Part shown: positions 43,010 to 51,996 of the stretch, piece after piece
Layout of the letters: each line of letters starts with the position of its first letter
Position numbering within the stretch: the first letter of the stretch is position 1
Assembly: GCA_030526515.1 (NCBI GenBank)
Contig: JAUNCQ010000001.1
Coordinates: forward strand, 99,617-163,616
Origin: Coriobacteriia bacterium
GTDB taxonomy: Bacteria; Actinomycetota; Coriobacteriia; Coriobacteriales; Eggerthellaceae
Direction: 5' to 3'
Length of the DNA: 64,000 nt
Made by a program: the position numbers and the translations under genes
The notes under the pieces: model-generated
What the model saw: only the letters and a program-made list of their open reading frames with translations
What the model was told of the DNA's origin: nothing
Databases searched by the model: none

Positions 43010-45112
43010 CTATGCGCGGTGCTCGAGCACCGATGCCAATGCCTCAACCAGCTTCTGAACCTCGATGGGCTTTGCCACGTGGTCGTTCATGCCGCATGCC
43101 AGGGCGTTGCTGCGATCCTCTTCGAAGGCGTTCGCCGTCATGGCGATTATGGGGATGGATGCCTTCTGCGGATCTTCCAGGGCCCTGATGCGCCGTGCGG
43201 CGCCGTAGCCGTCCAGATGGGGCATTTGGATGTCCATGAGGATCAGGTCGTAATCACCCGGCTGGGACTCCCTCACGGCCTCCACGCAGGCCAGGCCGTT
43301 CTCCACGTGGGTGATCTGGAAGCCGCTGCCGCTCAGCAGCGTCACCGCGATCTCGGCATTGAGCTCGTTGTCCTCTGCCAGCAGGATCTTCTTCCCAAGG
43401 AACAGGGAGGGATCTATGTCGTCCGGGGCCTCTGACAGGGCCTTGGCCTGGCTATCGTCCGCAATGTCGTGGGTCAGCGTCAGGGTGAAGGTGGTGCCCT
43501 TGCCCAGCTCGCTTTCGACCTGGACCGTGCCGCCCATCATGTCCACCAGCTTCTTGACGATGGGCATGCCCAGTCCGGTGCCCACGACCTTGCTTTCCGT
43601 GCTGGTGCGCTCGCGGGTGAACTCCTCGAAGATTTCGGGGAGGAACTCCGGCGCCATGCCGATGCCGGTATCGGTCACCACTGTCTGCATGATTGCGCGA
43701 CCGGGCTCGTCGCAGGGCAGTTCCGTGGTGGTCACGGTGACGGTGCCGTTTTCGGGGGTGTACTTCACGGCGTTGCTCAGGAGGTTCAGGAGCACTTCTC
43801 GCAGCTTCGTTTCGTCCACCATGACCGCGTTGTGCTCCACGTCGACGCGGGCGGAAATGGTCAGGTTCTTTTCGACCGCCTGGGCCTCGAACAGGCTGAA
43901 CAGGTCGTTGCAGAATTCCGGAACGACCACGGGGACCTCGTTCAGGCTCATCTTGCCGCTGTCGATGCGGGCCATCTGAAGCACGTTGTTGATCAACGAC
44001 ATCAGGTAGCCGCAGGACGTCTCGATCTTCTGCAGGTAGCCGGCGGCCCGCTCGGGGTCGTCCAGGCTCTTCTTCAGCAGCTCCGTGAAGCCGGTGATGG
44101 CGTTCATGGGGGTGCGGATGTCGTGGCTCATGTTGAACAGGAACGCCGTCTTGGCCGCATTGGCGGTTTCGGCCGCTTCCTTGGCCTCCTGGATCTGACG
44201 CTGCTCGTCACGGAAGAACCTGATCAGGAACAGGAAGAACAAGACGAAGACCACCACCAGGACCGCAGTCAGCTGGAACACCAGCGCATTGGAGCGATGC
44301 AGGATGCCGTCGCTGGCTTCCTGGGGGAACACCCGCAGCAGGTAGAAGCCGCTTTCGGGGAGCTTCACCAGGCAGCCGCCCACGGCGGAGCCGGGGAAGG
44401 GAACGGCGGTGGCCCCTTCGGAGCCCATGGCCTCCATGATGTCGGTGGCTATGCTTTCGTCCCCTTGGCTCAGGTCCGTCAGGTAGATCTCCTGATTGGG
44501 GTCGTAGGAGTCGCTGCATGCAATGACGCGCCCTTCGCCCGTTGCCAGGTAGGAGGTTGCGGGATAGCCGAAGAACTTGTCGGTCAGAAGATGGGTGATG
44601 CGGTTGGATGCCTGGTACACGCCTACCAGGGAGCCGACGAACTGGTCCTGGTAGTAGATGGGGGAGTAGAACATGAGCAGGGTCTCATGGGTGGCGCGGG
44701 AGTTGTAGATGAGCTCCATGCCCGTGTTGCCAGCCTTGGCGTCAAGGTAGTACTTGCGGTCGCGGGCGTCGGACACGCCTCCGGTGATGTTGTGGTCCAT
44801 GCCGTCGGCGTCAGCGAACTCCATGAAGTCAAAGACCGAGTCGTCTACCAGGTCTCGCAGATCGGCCACGTCGAATTCGGGACCGGTCAGGGAATGGCTC
44901 ACCAGCGTGGCTGCCGTCTTGATGTTGGAGTAACCGATGCTCAGGTCGCGGTCGAGCTGATCCGCCGACTTCTCGGTATTGTCGGAAAGGTAGACGCGGG
45001 TGTGCTCGGTGACGCGAGCGCTGTTTTGGGACGCAAAGAGCGTCAGTGCTCCTGCAAGGAGCAGGGAAACAAGTCCTATGGCCAGAAGGAAGATCTTCCG
45101 GGTTCTGTACAC
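43010..45112 (-). CDS. Hybrid sensor histidine kinase with Cache-like sensor and receiver domain
   Basis: This 700-residue protein starts at GTG. Helix 1 is IFLLAIGLVSLLLAGALTLFA. An extracellular region of about 240 residues (IYNSRATHETLLMFYSPIYYQDQFVGSLVGVYQ) resembles dCache domains. Helix 2 is LVFQLTAVLVVVFVLFFLFL. A HisKA domain with FLFNMSHDIRTPMN (His330), a HATPase with NLLSNAVKYTPE and GTGLGMPIVKKLV, and a receiver with LILMDIQMPHLDGYG (Asp627) follow. The cytosolic part is a complete phosphorelay with no separate response regulator next to it. The ligand is unknown. The rlmD-like gene lies 180 bases upstream on the same strand. Confidence 0.93.
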   Translation of the reverse strand: MYRTRKIFLLAIGLVSLLLAGALTLFASQNSARVTEHTRVYLSDNTEKSADQLDRDLSIGYSNIKTAATLVSHSLTGPEFDVADLRDLVDDSVFDFMEFADADGMDHNITGGVSDARDRKYYLDAKAGNTGMELIYNSRATHETLLMFYSPIYYQDQFVGSLVGVYQASNRITHLLTDKFFGYPATSYLATGEGRVIACSDSYDPNQEIYLTDLSQGDESIATDIMEAMGSEGATAVPFPGSAVGGCLVKLPESGFYLLRVFPQEASDGILHRSNALVFQLTAVLVVVFVLFFLFLIRFFRDEQRQIQEAKEAAETANAAKTAFLFNMSHDIRTPMNAITGFTELLKKSLDDPERAAGYLQKIETSCGYLMSLINNVLQMARIDSGKMSLNEVPVVVPEFCNDLFSLFEAQAVEKNLTISARVDVEHNAVMVDETKLREVLLNLLSNAVKYTPENGTVTVTTTELPCDEPGRAIMQTVVTDTGIGMAPEFLPEIFEEFTRERTSTESKVVGTGLGMPIVKKLVDMMGGTVQVESELGKGTTFTLTLTHDIADDSQAKALSEAPDDIDPSLFLGKKILLAEDNELNAEIAVTLLSGSGFQITHVENGLACVEAVRESQPGDYDLILMDIQMPHLDGYGAARRIRALEDPQKASIPIIAMTANAFEEDRSNALACGMNDHVAKPIEVQKLVEALASVLEHRA

Positions 45113-45245
45113 GCGCTTTCACCCCCTGCGGGGAGGGCGGCCCAGGTGGGGCCACGAGGTGCTCTGATGCGCTCTATTATACCCGCAAGGGTTACAGGTT
45201 ATGCGGCGGCAACCTGGCGTTTCCCTTTCGTTACCTCGTATTTTA

Positions 45246-45279
45246 GGGGCGAAAGGTCTGTTGAGGAGCCTTTCGCCCC
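45246..45279. repeat. Inverted repeat built on GGGCGAAA, between two minus-strand genes
   Basis: GGGGCGAAAGG (45246-45256) is the exact reverse complement of CCTTTCGCCCC (45269-45279) around a 12-base loop. It may act as a terminator of the RlmD-like gene, but a T run is lacking. Confidence 0.7.
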
Positions 45280-45292
45280 CTTGGAGTGCTTC

Positions 45293-46669
45293 CTAGCAGC
45301 GGGCGAAGATGCTGGCGACCTCGCAGTGGTAGGTCTGGGGGAACAGGTCCACGGGCTGGACGCGGGTCAGCTGGTAGCCGTTTTCCTGGAAGCGCACCAC
45401 GTCGCGGGCCCAGGTCTGGGGGTCGCAGCTGACGTAGGCCACCCGGTCGGGACCGGCGGCGGCAATGCTCTCCACCACGCCGTTGGCCAGGCCTGCGCGG
45501 GGCGGGTCCACCACCAGGGCGTCCAGGTGGCCCAGGGCGGGGAGCTCGCGGGCGGTGTCGCCGCCGATGACGTCCACGTACACGCCGGCGTTTTCCGCGT
45601 TGCGGCGCAGGTCGCGCACGCTGGCACCGGCGCTTTCCACGGCGGTCACGTCAGCGCCGGCCAGGGCCAGGGGAAGGCCGAAGGTGCCGCCGCCGGAGTA
45701 CAGGTCGGCTACGCGCAGGTCCTCGAGCAGGTATTCGTCGATGATCTGGTCCACGTCGTCAAGGCCGTTGCCCGGGCCCCGCTCAACGCCGGCGATGCCG
45801 CGCATGACCTCGGCGATGAGCTTTTCGGCTTGGGCGGTGTTCACCTGGAAGAAGGCTGGGGCGCTGGTCATGAAGCGGGTGCCGCACAGCTCCTCCTCCC
45901 AGAAGCCCTTGCCGGACAGGACCTCAACCTTCTTCACCTTGCGGGCCTTACCGGGGTCGGCCAGGACGCGGACGGTGCTGGTGGGGGAGCAGGCGCTCTG
46001 CAGGGTCTTGGCCACGCTTGCGCGGGGGAACGCGCCCGGACTGGTCCACAGGGCCACCTCGGTACTGCGGGTGCGGACGCTGCTGCGCACGCCCACGCGG
46101 AAGATGCCCAGGTCGCCAGCGCCCTGGGCGAAGCGCAGGGAGCCGCGCAGGGCCTTGGGGGCCTTCTGGATGGCCTTGACCGCCACGGGGCACAGGTCGG
46201 GAGCGGGGGTGGGGTCGCCGCCCTGGGCGTGGAAGCCCAGCTGCAGGCGGCCGGAGGCGTCGTTGAAGCAGGTCAGCTCCAGCTTGTTGCGGTAACCCCA
46301 CTGGCGCTTGCTGCCCGCCACGGGCCGTACCAGCTCTTCTACCAGCTCGGGGTCCATCTTGGCGGTGCGGGTCAGAGCGCTGACCACGTTGCTGCGCTTT
46401 GCTTCCAGCTGCGCTTCGTAGGAGAGGGCCTGCCAGGGGCAGCCGCCGCACAGGGCGCCGTGGGCGCAGGTGCAGGGGACGCGCAGGGGAGATGCCTCAA
46501 GGATCTGGTCCACATGGCCGCGGGCAAAGGAGGACTTCTCCTGGTCGATGACCACGCTGACGGTGTCCTGGGGCACCGCGCCGTCCACGAAGACGGTCTT
46601 TCCGCTGGAAAGGCGGCCGATTCCCTGGGCGCCGTAGCTCATGCGCTCGATTACAACCTGCTCGGTCAT
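45293..46669 (-). CDS. 23S rRNA (uracil-5-)-methyltransferase RlmD family
   Basis: This protein has 458 residues from ATG 46669 behind AGGAG; a longer frame to 46735 lacks a ribosome site. It has an N-terminal TRAM-like domain (VVIERMSYGAQGIGRLSSGKTVFVDGAVPQD), a Cys cluster CTCAHGALCGGCPWQ for a 4Fe-4S centre, and the methyltransferase core VADLYSGGGTFGLPLA, LVVDPPRAGL and YVSCDPQTWARD with the catalytic Cys. It makes 5-methyluridine in rRNA. The family covers RlmD, RlmCD and TrmA-like proteins, and the target base cannot be fixed from sequence. The start lies near AT-rich sequence likely to hold the promoter, divergent from tRNA-Arg. Confidence 0.9.
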   Translation of the reverse strand: MTEQVVIERMSYGAQGIGRLSSGKTVFVDGAVPQDTVSVVIDQEKSSFARGHVDQILEASPLRVPCTCAHGALCGGCPWQALSYEAQLEAKRSNVVSALTRTAKMDPELVEELVRPVAGSKRQWGYRNKLELTCFNDASGRLQLGFHAQGGDPTPAPDLCPVAVKAIQKAPKALRGSLRFAQGAGDLGIFRVGVRSSVRTRSTEVALWTSPGAFPRASVAKTLQSACSPTSTVRVLADPGKARKVKKVEVLSGKGFWEEELCGTRFMTSAPAFFQVNTAQAEKLIAEVMRGIAGVERGPGNGLDDVDQIIDEYLLEDLRVADLYSGGGTFGLPLALAGADVTAVESAGASVRDLRRNAENAGVYVDVIGGDTARELPALGHLDALVVDPPRAGLANGVVESIAAAGPDRVAYVSCDPQTWARDVVRFQENGYQLTRVQPVDLFPQTYHCEVASIFARC

Positions 46670-46744
46670 GTGCAACTCCTGTATATATAAATAGTAAACC
46701 TGGGGCTCGAAACGAATGTTTCGTGAAGCCGCCATTCGTGAATG

Positions 46745-46773
46745 TGGCTATTTAGGCAATGATAGCGTATAAT
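46745..46773 (+). promoter_or_regulatory. Candidate promoter of tRNA-Arg
   Basis: A perfect TATAAT (46768-46773) lies 11 bases ahead of the tRNA, with TGGCTA (46745-46750) 17 bases further up as a weak -35 box. Confidence 0.6.
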
Positions 46774-46784
46774 CCCGAACATGT

Positions 46785-46860
46785 GCCCTCGTAGCTCAGG
46801 GGATAGAGCGTCTGCCTCCGGAGCAGAAAGTCGTAGGTTCGAATCCTATCGAGGGCACCA
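46785..46860 (+). tRNA. tRNA-Arg (anticodon CCG)
   Basis: GCCCTCG pairs with CGAGGGC in the acceptor stem, the anticodon loop is CTCCGGA between TCTGC and GCAGA, the T arm is TAGGTTCGAATCCTA, and CCA is encoded. The length is 76 bases. Confidence 0.97.
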
Positions 46861-46921
46861 GCTTTGTGAATGAGGGACGGCCTGCGGGCCGTCCAATCCT
46901 ATAAGGAAAAGGAGCCGATTC

Positions 46922-47401
46922 ATGGCACTGTATACCCCCGAATACCAGCCCACGGGCGAAGAGATCGCAGTTGTGACCACCTCCAAGGGCGTCATTCGCG
47001 TTCAGCTGCACGGCAAGGACGCCCCCATCCACGTCGGCAACTTCGTCGAGCTGGCAACCAAGGGCTTCTATGACGGCCTGAACTTCCATCGCTACGTGCC
47101 GGACTTCGTCATCCAGGGCGGCTGCCCGCTGGGCACCGGCACCGGCAACCCGGGCTACTCCATCAAGGAGGAGTTCTCCACCAACCCCAACAACTCCCAT
47201 GAGGACGGCACCCTGGCAATGGCTCGTTCCTCCATGCCGGACTCCGCTGGCTGCCAGTTCTACTTCTGCCTCGGCGCCCAGCACTTCCTGGACCCGAACT
47301 ACACCGTCTTCGGCGACACCATCGAGGGCCTGGACGTCGTCCACTCCCTGCGCAAGGGTGACAAGATCGAGTCCATCGTGATCGAGAACCTGGCCTCCTA
47401 A
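46922..47401 (+). CDS. Cyclophilin-type peptidyl-prolyl isomerase
   Basis: This 159-residue protein has GVIRVQLHGKDAPIHVGNFVELATKGFYDGLNFHRYVPDFVIQGGCP, with the catalytic Arg region (FHRY), GTLAMARSSMPDSAGCQFYFCLG and FGDTIEGLDVV, a full-length minimal cyclophilin. It has no signal peptide, so it acts in the cytoplasm, speeding proline isomerisation in protein folding. It follows tRNA-Arg by 61 bases and precedes the TPR gene. AAGGAAAAGGAG precedes the start. Confidence 0.94.
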   Translation: MALYTPEYQPTGEEIAVVTTSKGVIRVQLHGKDAPIHVGNFVELATKGFYDGLNFHRYVPDFVIQGGCPLGTGTGNPGYSIKEEFSTNPNNSHEDGTLAMARSSMPDSAGCQFYFCLGAQHFLDPNYTVFGDTIEGLDVVHSLRKGDKIESIVIENLAS

Positions 47402-47456
47402 TCAGCTCACGTCGCGAAAACGCACATCAAACACGACCAAGACGTAAGGGATTTCG

Positions 47457-48821
47457 ATGAACAACGAGCTTTTCCAGCAAGCGCGCGCACAGTATGCCGC
47501 AAAGGACTTTGCCGGTGCCCTCAGCCTGTTCGACCAGTGCCTGCAGGGCCCTCTGGCTCCCGGTGAGACCGGCCAGATCCAGCATCAGCGCGGCAACTGC
47601 CTGATCAAGCTGAAGGACGCGGCTTCCGCCGTGGCGGCCTACAGCGCAGCGGCGGAGGATTCCGCCTATCAGGCGGTGGGCACCGTCAACTACAACCTGG
47701 GCATGGCCTACGTGGCCCTGCGTGACTTCGATCAGGCTATCGAGTGCTTCGAGGTCGCAGTCAGCGACGCCACCTATGCCACCAAGTACAAGGCCTACTC
47801 CAACATGGGCAGCGCCCTGCTGCGCCTGGGCAAGAACGCCGAGGCTGGCGTGGCCTTCCGCGAGGCAGCTCTGGACGAGGCAAACCCGGATCCCACCAAG
47901 GCCCTGCTGAACCTGGGCGTGTGCTTCATGGCTCTGGATCGTCCGGCGGACGCCATCGCCTCCTACGAGAGCGCTCTGCAGTTCGACATGAAGCCGGACA
48001 TGCGCAACAAGATGTGGGCCAGCCTTGGCCAGGCCTACACCGCTACCGGTCAGATGAAGAAGGCCGTGGACGCCTTCGAACTGGCCCTGGCCGACAAGAC
48101 CTACTTCCTGTCCGACGTTGCCAGCATCGACTACCAGCATGCCATCGCCGCCGTGTCTCAGGGTACCGACCAGCTCCAGCCTACCAAGGTTGACCTGGGC
48201 GGCTTCGAGGATCCTGCCGACGTGTCCGGCCTGGACACCCTGGCAGCTGACGGCACCGCAGTGCTCGATCCCATCGTCTACGAGCAGCAGCAGCCGATTG
48301 CCGACCCGGTCTACGGCGGCTATGGCGCAGGCTATCCCATGGATCCCAACCCAGCTGCTGAGTCCTTCTTCAACCAGCAGGACCACATGCAGGCTGACTG
48401 GACCAAGGACTTCCAGAAGACCAAGCGCAAGGGCTCTATCCTGGGCAAGATCTTCGGCCTGATCATCGTGCTTATCGTGGTTGCGTTCGGCGTGGCCGCC
48501 TACGGCTACACCCAGGGCTACGGCTATCCGACCCAGGAATCCGTTGCTGCCGAGCTGTTCGCTGACCCCGATTCCGCAGTGGAGAAGGTCTTCTGCGCCG
48601 AGATCGGCTCCGACAAGGCCAAGACCCTGGCCAAGTCCGTCATCAAGTCCGGCGACGTCACCGTCGATGGCATGAGCAAGTCCATGAACGAGTCCACGGT
48701 CTACGTGACCGCCAAGACCGAACAGGGCGGCTCCGTCAAGTACAAGCTCACCATGGTTCGCGATATGCTCGGCTGGAAGATCGCCAACGTGGAGCTGTAC
48801 TACGCCAGCCAGAACAAATAG
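47457..48821 (+). CDS. TPR-repeat protein with a single membrane helix
   Basis: This 454-residue protein has no signal peptide. Residues about 1-225 form tetratricopeptide repeats: LFQQARAQYAAKDFAGALSLFDQCL, AVGTVNYNLGMAYVALRDFDQAIECFEVAV, NMGSALLRLGKNAEAGVAFREAA and so on. A flexible linker with several Gln and Pro follows, then a basic stretch KTKRKGS, one membrane helix (IFGLIIVLIVVAFGVAAYGY, about residues 330-350) and an external domain of about 95 residues (VTAKTEQGGSVKYKLTMVRDMLGWKI). The N-terminus is in the cytoplasm as positive residues precede the helix. It is not a recognised family. It may be a scaffold joining the cytoplasm with an external process. Confidence 0.78.
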   Translation: MNNELFQQARAQYAAKDFAGALSLFDQCLQGPLAPGETGQIQHQRGNCLIKLKDAASAVAAYSAAAEDSAYQAVGTVNYNLGMAYVALRDFDQAIECFEVAVSDATYATKYKAYSNMGSALLRLGKNAEAGVAFREAALDEANPDPTKALLNLGVCFMALDRPADAIASYESALQFDMKPDMRNKMWASLGQAYTATGQMKKAVDAFELALADKTYFLSDVASIDYQHAIAAVSQGTDQLQPTKVDLGGFEDPADVSGLDTLAADGTAVLDPIVYEQQQPIADPVYGGYGAGYPMDPNPAAESFFNQQDHMQADWTKDFQKTKRKGSILGKIFGLIIVLIVVAFGVAAYGYTQGYGYPTQESVAAELFADPDSAVEKVFCAEIGSDKAKTLAKSVIKSGDVTVDGMSKSMNESTVYVTAKTEQGGSVKYKLTMVRDMLGWKIANVELYYASQNK

Positions 48822-48883
48822 GAATACGCTGCCCCGCGCAGCTGACTGAATGACAAGCAAGCCATAACGAAAGGAACTGACTC

Positions 48884-49291
48884 ATGGCATTCGAGAAGAC
48901 TTACAACATGATCAAGCCCGACGGCGTCCGCAACGGCCACATCGGCGAGATCATCGCCCGCATCGAGCGCGTCGGCCTGACCATCGAGCGCATGGAGCTC
49001 GGCATGGTCACCATGGAGGAGGCAGAGGCCAACTACGGCGAGCACAAGGGCAAGCCGTTCTACGAGGGCCTGGTCTCCTACATCACCTCCGGCCCCGTCG
49101 TCAAGATGGTCGTCGCTGGCGAGAACGCCGTTGCCACCATGCGCAAGCTGATGGGCGCCACCAACCCGGCAGAGGCTGCTCCTGGCACCATGCGCGGCGA
49201 CTTCGGCCTGACCATCGACGAGAACGTGATCCACGGCTCCGACTCCGTCGAGTCCGCTGAGCGCGAGATCAAGGTCTTCTTCGGCGCATAA
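48884..49291 (+). CDS. ndk: Nucleoside diphosphate kinase
   Basis: This 135-residue protein has KTYNMIKPDGVRNGHIGEIIARIE, MRGDFGLTIDENVIHGSDSVESAEREI with the phospho-His in NVIHGSDS. It balances the cellular nucleoside triphosphate pools using ATP. The length and motifs fit the short bacterial form. GAAAGGAAC precedes the start and a strong terminator follows, so it is likely a separate unit or the last gene with the TPR gene. Confidence 0.97.
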   Translation: MAFEKTYNMIKPDGVRNGHIGEIIARIERVGLTIERMELGMVTMEEAEANYGEHKGKPFYEGLVSYITSGPVVKMVVAGENAVATMRKLMGATNPAEAAPGTMRGDFGLTIDENVIHGSDSVESAEREIKVFFGA

Positions 49292-49317
49292 GCCAAGCGA
49301 CTATTTCGCCCTATTTC

Positions 49318-49354
49318 AGGACCCTGGCTCCCAAAGCCGGGGTCCTGTTGTTTT
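49318..49354 (+). terminator. Intrinsic terminator after ndk
   Basis: AGGACCCTGGCT (49318-49329) pairs with AGCCGGGGTCCT (49335-49346) with one mismatch, followed by GTTGTTTT. Confidence 0.85.
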
Positions 49355-49467
49355 CAGCATGTGAATTTTTGCAGGTACTCACGGGTTTTCCTGATAGCGG
49401 CGCAGCCTGTGATAAACTTTATATTCATCTATGACTGCGTAATTTATGAGGCAAGGGGTTAACCTTT

Positions 49468-50535
49468 ATGTCCATTTTTGATCCGGTAGCGGATTGGCTT
49501 TCCAGCCTGACGGGCCAGATGTCTGCTGACCTGGCCATTGACCTGGGCACCGCCAACACCCTGGTGGCGGTCACGGGCGAAGGCATCGTGGTGAACGAGC
49601 CTTCCGTCGTGGCCATTGAGAAGAATACCCACCGTGTTCTTGCCGTCGGCCATGAGGCAAAGAACATGATCAACCACACGCCCGACGCGTTTTCCGCCGA
49701 GCATCCGCTCAAGGACGGCGTGGTTGCGGACTACGACGTGACCGAGGCAATGCTGTCCGCCTTCATCAACAAGGCGGCTCCTCGTCGCTACCCGTGGCAG
49801 GCCAAGCCTCGCATCGTCATCTGCATTCCCTGCGGCGCCACCTCCGTTGAGAAGCGCGCCGTGTTCGAGGCTGCCATCCAGGCAGGCGCACGCCAGGCAT
49901 ACCTGATCGAGGAGCCCATGGCGGCAGCCATGGGTGCCGACCTGCCCGTCACCGAGCCCACCGGCTCCATGGTGGTCGACATCGGCGGCGGCACCACCGA
50001 GGTCGCGGTCATTTCCCTGGGCGGCATCGTGACGTCTTCGTCCCTGCGCCTTGCTGGCAATCGCATGGACGAGGCCATTGCCATGCACCTGCGAGACCTG
50101 CTGGGCATCAAGATCGGCGAGCGTACCGCTGAGGTCATCAAGATCAAGATCGGCTCCATCCTTCCCTTCGAGGACGGTCGCGAGCGTGACATGATCATCT
50201 CCGGCCAGGACGTCATCACCGAACAGCCCAAGGAGGTCACCATCCAGTCAGAGGACGTGCGTGACGCCCTGATCGATCCCTGCGAGGAAATGGTCGTCCA
50301 CATCAAGGAGACCTTCAAGAAGACCAACCCGGACCTGGCATCCGACATCATCCAGAACGGCATCCTGCTGACGGGCGGTGGCGGCCTGCTTTCCGGCCTT
50401 GACCGCTATCTGACGGACAAGCTGGAGATTCCCGTTTGGGTGAGCGAGACCGCGCTGACCAACGTGGTTACCGGCTGCCTGAAGGTTCTGGAGACCCCCA
50501 GCGCATTGAAGCAGACGCTCATGCGCTCCAAGTAG
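49468..50535 (+). CDS. mreB: Rod-shape determining actin homologue MreB
   Basis: This 355-residue actin-fold ATPase has DLAIDLGTANTLVAVTGEGIVVNEPSVVAI, VICIPCGATSVEKRAV, IGAxLPVTE-like loops, VVDIGGGTTEVAVISLGG and LLTGGGGLLSGLDRYL. It forms membrane-bound filaments that guide lateral wall synthesis. It is the first gene of an operon with mreC, mreD, PBP2, rodA and a DUF697 protein. Before it an AT-rich segment (49410-49440) may hold the promoter, but no clear box pair was identified. Confidence 0.97.
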   Translation: MSIFDPVADWLSSLTGQMSADLAIDLGTANTLVAVTGEGIVVNEPSVVAIEKNTHRVLAVGHEAKNMINHTPDAFSAEHPLKDGVVADYDVTEAMLSAFINKAAPRRYPWQAKPRIVICIPCGATSVEKRAVFEAAIQAGARQAYLIEEPMAAAMGADLPVTEPTGSMVVDIGGGTTEVAVISLGGIVTSSSLRLAGNRMDEAIAMHLRDLLGIKIGERTAEVIKIKIGSILPFEDGRERDMIISGQDVITEQPKEVTIQSEDVRDALIDPCEEMVVHIKETFKKTNPDLASDIIQNGILLTGGGGLLSGLDRYLTDKLEIPVWVSETALTNVVTGCLKVLETPSALKQTLMRSK

Positions 50536-50550
50536 GGGAATAGCGCGTCT

Positions 50551-51459
50551 ATGTCCCTCAACTTCCAGGAAAACAACGGAGCACCTCGTCACGGGGTGCT
50601 CTCCTTATTGCTCTTCGTCCTCTCCGTGGCGCTGTGCGTGGGCTATGCCGTCGAAGGCGACCAGGGTCCGCTGCACAAGGCGCAGGCGGCTGCTGGTGCC
50701 GTGAGCGCACCGGCTTCCAGCGCGGGCGCCAACCTGGGCGCTGGCCTTGACGCTGCCCAGCAGGCGTCTGACGACGCCGCCGCGTCCGAGGGGACCCTTT
50801 CGGCGCTGCGCGAGCAGAACGAGCAGCTTCGTGCGCAGGTGGCCCAGCTGGAGGAGTACCGCCAGGAGGTCGGACGCCTGCAGGGCCTGCTGAAGCTGAC
50901 CGACAGCTACAACATCCAGGGCGTTTCCGCCCACGTGATTGCCCGCAGCGGCGAGGCCTACAGTCAGACGGTGTCCATTGACATGGGCTCGGATTCTGGC
51001 ATCTGCCCTGGCCAAACCGTTATGGGACCCACCGGCGTGGTAGGCCAGGTGGTTTCCGCCGCACCGACGACGTCGGTTGTGCGACTGCTTTCCGACCCTC
51101 AGAGCGGAGCTGCGGTCATGGTGCAGTCCTCCCGTGCCGAAGGCGTGGTTCGCGGCTCCCTTGACGGCACCCTGTATCTGGAGTGCGTCGACGCCGAGGC
51201 CAAGGTCAGCGTGGGCGATGCCCTCATCACCTCCGGTCTGGGTGGCAGCTACACCCGCGGTCTGATGGTCGGTACCGTGGCCCGCATCGACGACAGCCAG
51301 GGCGGCGCGTCCCGTCAGATCATCGTTGCTCCCAACGAGGAGACCGGCCCCCTGCAGGAGGTCACCGTGGTCCTGGGCCTGAACGGACCGGGTGAAGCAG
51401 GTACCCAGGGCGAAGGGGAAGGCCAGGAGGAACCGGGCGAAGGAGGTGACCAGCAGTGA
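50551..51459 (+). CDS. mreC: Rod-shape determining protein MreC
   Basis: This 302-residue protein has one N-terminal membrane helix (GVLSLLLFVLSVALCVGYAV), a coiled coil (LSALREQNEQLRAQVAQLEEYRQEVGRLQGLLKL), and two beta domains with VSIDMGSDSGICPGQTVMGPTGVVGQV and SVGDALITSGLGGSYTRGLMVGTV, all of MreC. It links MreB with PBP2 and RodA on the outer membrane face. A negative and glycine-rich tail (EAGTQGEGEGQEEPGE) ends it. The last four bases overlap mreD. It is cotranscribed with mreB. Confidence 0.95.
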   Translation: MSLNFQENNGAPRHGVLSLLLFVLSVALCVGYAVEGDQGPLHKAQAAAGAVSAPASSAGANLGAGLDAAQQASDDAAASEGTLSALREQNEQLRAQVAQLEEYRQEVGRLQGLLKLTDSYNIQGVSAHVIARSGEAYSQTVSIDMGSDSGICPGQTVMGPTGVVGQVVSAAPTTSVVRLLSDPQSGAAVMVQSSRAEGVVRGSLDGTLYLECVDAEAKVSVGDALITSGLGGSYTRGLMVGTVARIDDSQGGASRQIIVAPNEETGPLQEVTVVLGLNGPGEAGTQGEGEGQEEPGEGGDQQ

Positions 51460-51989
51460 GCTTCACTAAGGAAAACGCGTTCATAATCATCGGTGCCGTG
51501 GTGGTGACCCTGCTCCAGCTGGTCGTTGCCCCGTACGTCAAGGTGTTCAACGCCATGCCCAACTTCATGGCGGCATACGCCATCGTGGTGGCGGTGGTTC
51601 GCCCCCGCAGCACCCGTACGGTCATCCTGTCCTTTGCCATGGGCCTTCTGTACAACCTGTTCGTGGGCGGCGTGGTCGGATCCCTTTCCGTGGTGCTCAT
51701 CCTGGTGGCTACGGGAGCGTCCCTTTCCATGCGCACTCTGGCAAACGACACCCACTTCCAGCCCCTGGCCATCATGGCCGTGAGCATGGTCGTGGTGGAG
51801 CTGGCGTACCTGGTGGTGCTGCTGGCCAGCGGGCTGGGCCTGGGCTTTGGCCAGGCGCTGCTGTTCCGTGCGCTGCCTTGCGCCGTGTACGACGTGGTCG
51901 TGGGAGCCATCCTGTATATGGCCATGTCCCGACTTGCGACGTCGAACGAGCGCCTGCAGCCTAACCACGGCCCCACGTTGCTGAGGTAG
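51456..51989 (+). CDS. mreD: Rod-shape determining membrane protein MreD
   Basis: This 177-residue protein starts at GTG overlapping the mreC TGA, behind AGGAGGTG. Five predicted membrane helices begin with AFIIIGAVVVTLLQLVVAPYV and NFMAAYAIVVAVV. The NFMAAY part is the typical MreD location where Pro and Asn lie. Its length is normal. It is part of the elongasome and supports MreC and PBP2 activity. There is a seven-base gap before the PBP2 gene. Confidence 0.9.
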   Translation: MSFTKENAFIIIGAVVVTLLQLVVAPYVKVFNAMPNFMAAYAIVVAVVRPRSTRTVILSFAMGLLYNLFVGGVVGSLSVVLILVATGASLSMRTLANDTHFQPLAIMAVSMVVVELAYLVVLLASGLGLGFGQALLFRALPCAVYDVVVGAILYMAMSRLATSNERLQPNHGPTLLR

Positions 51990-51996
51990 GTGCCCT

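Noticed and set aside
43469..46690. Long plus-strand frame across the kinase and methyltransferase genes
   Set aside because: Runs antisense to two clear genes with intact catalytic motifs.
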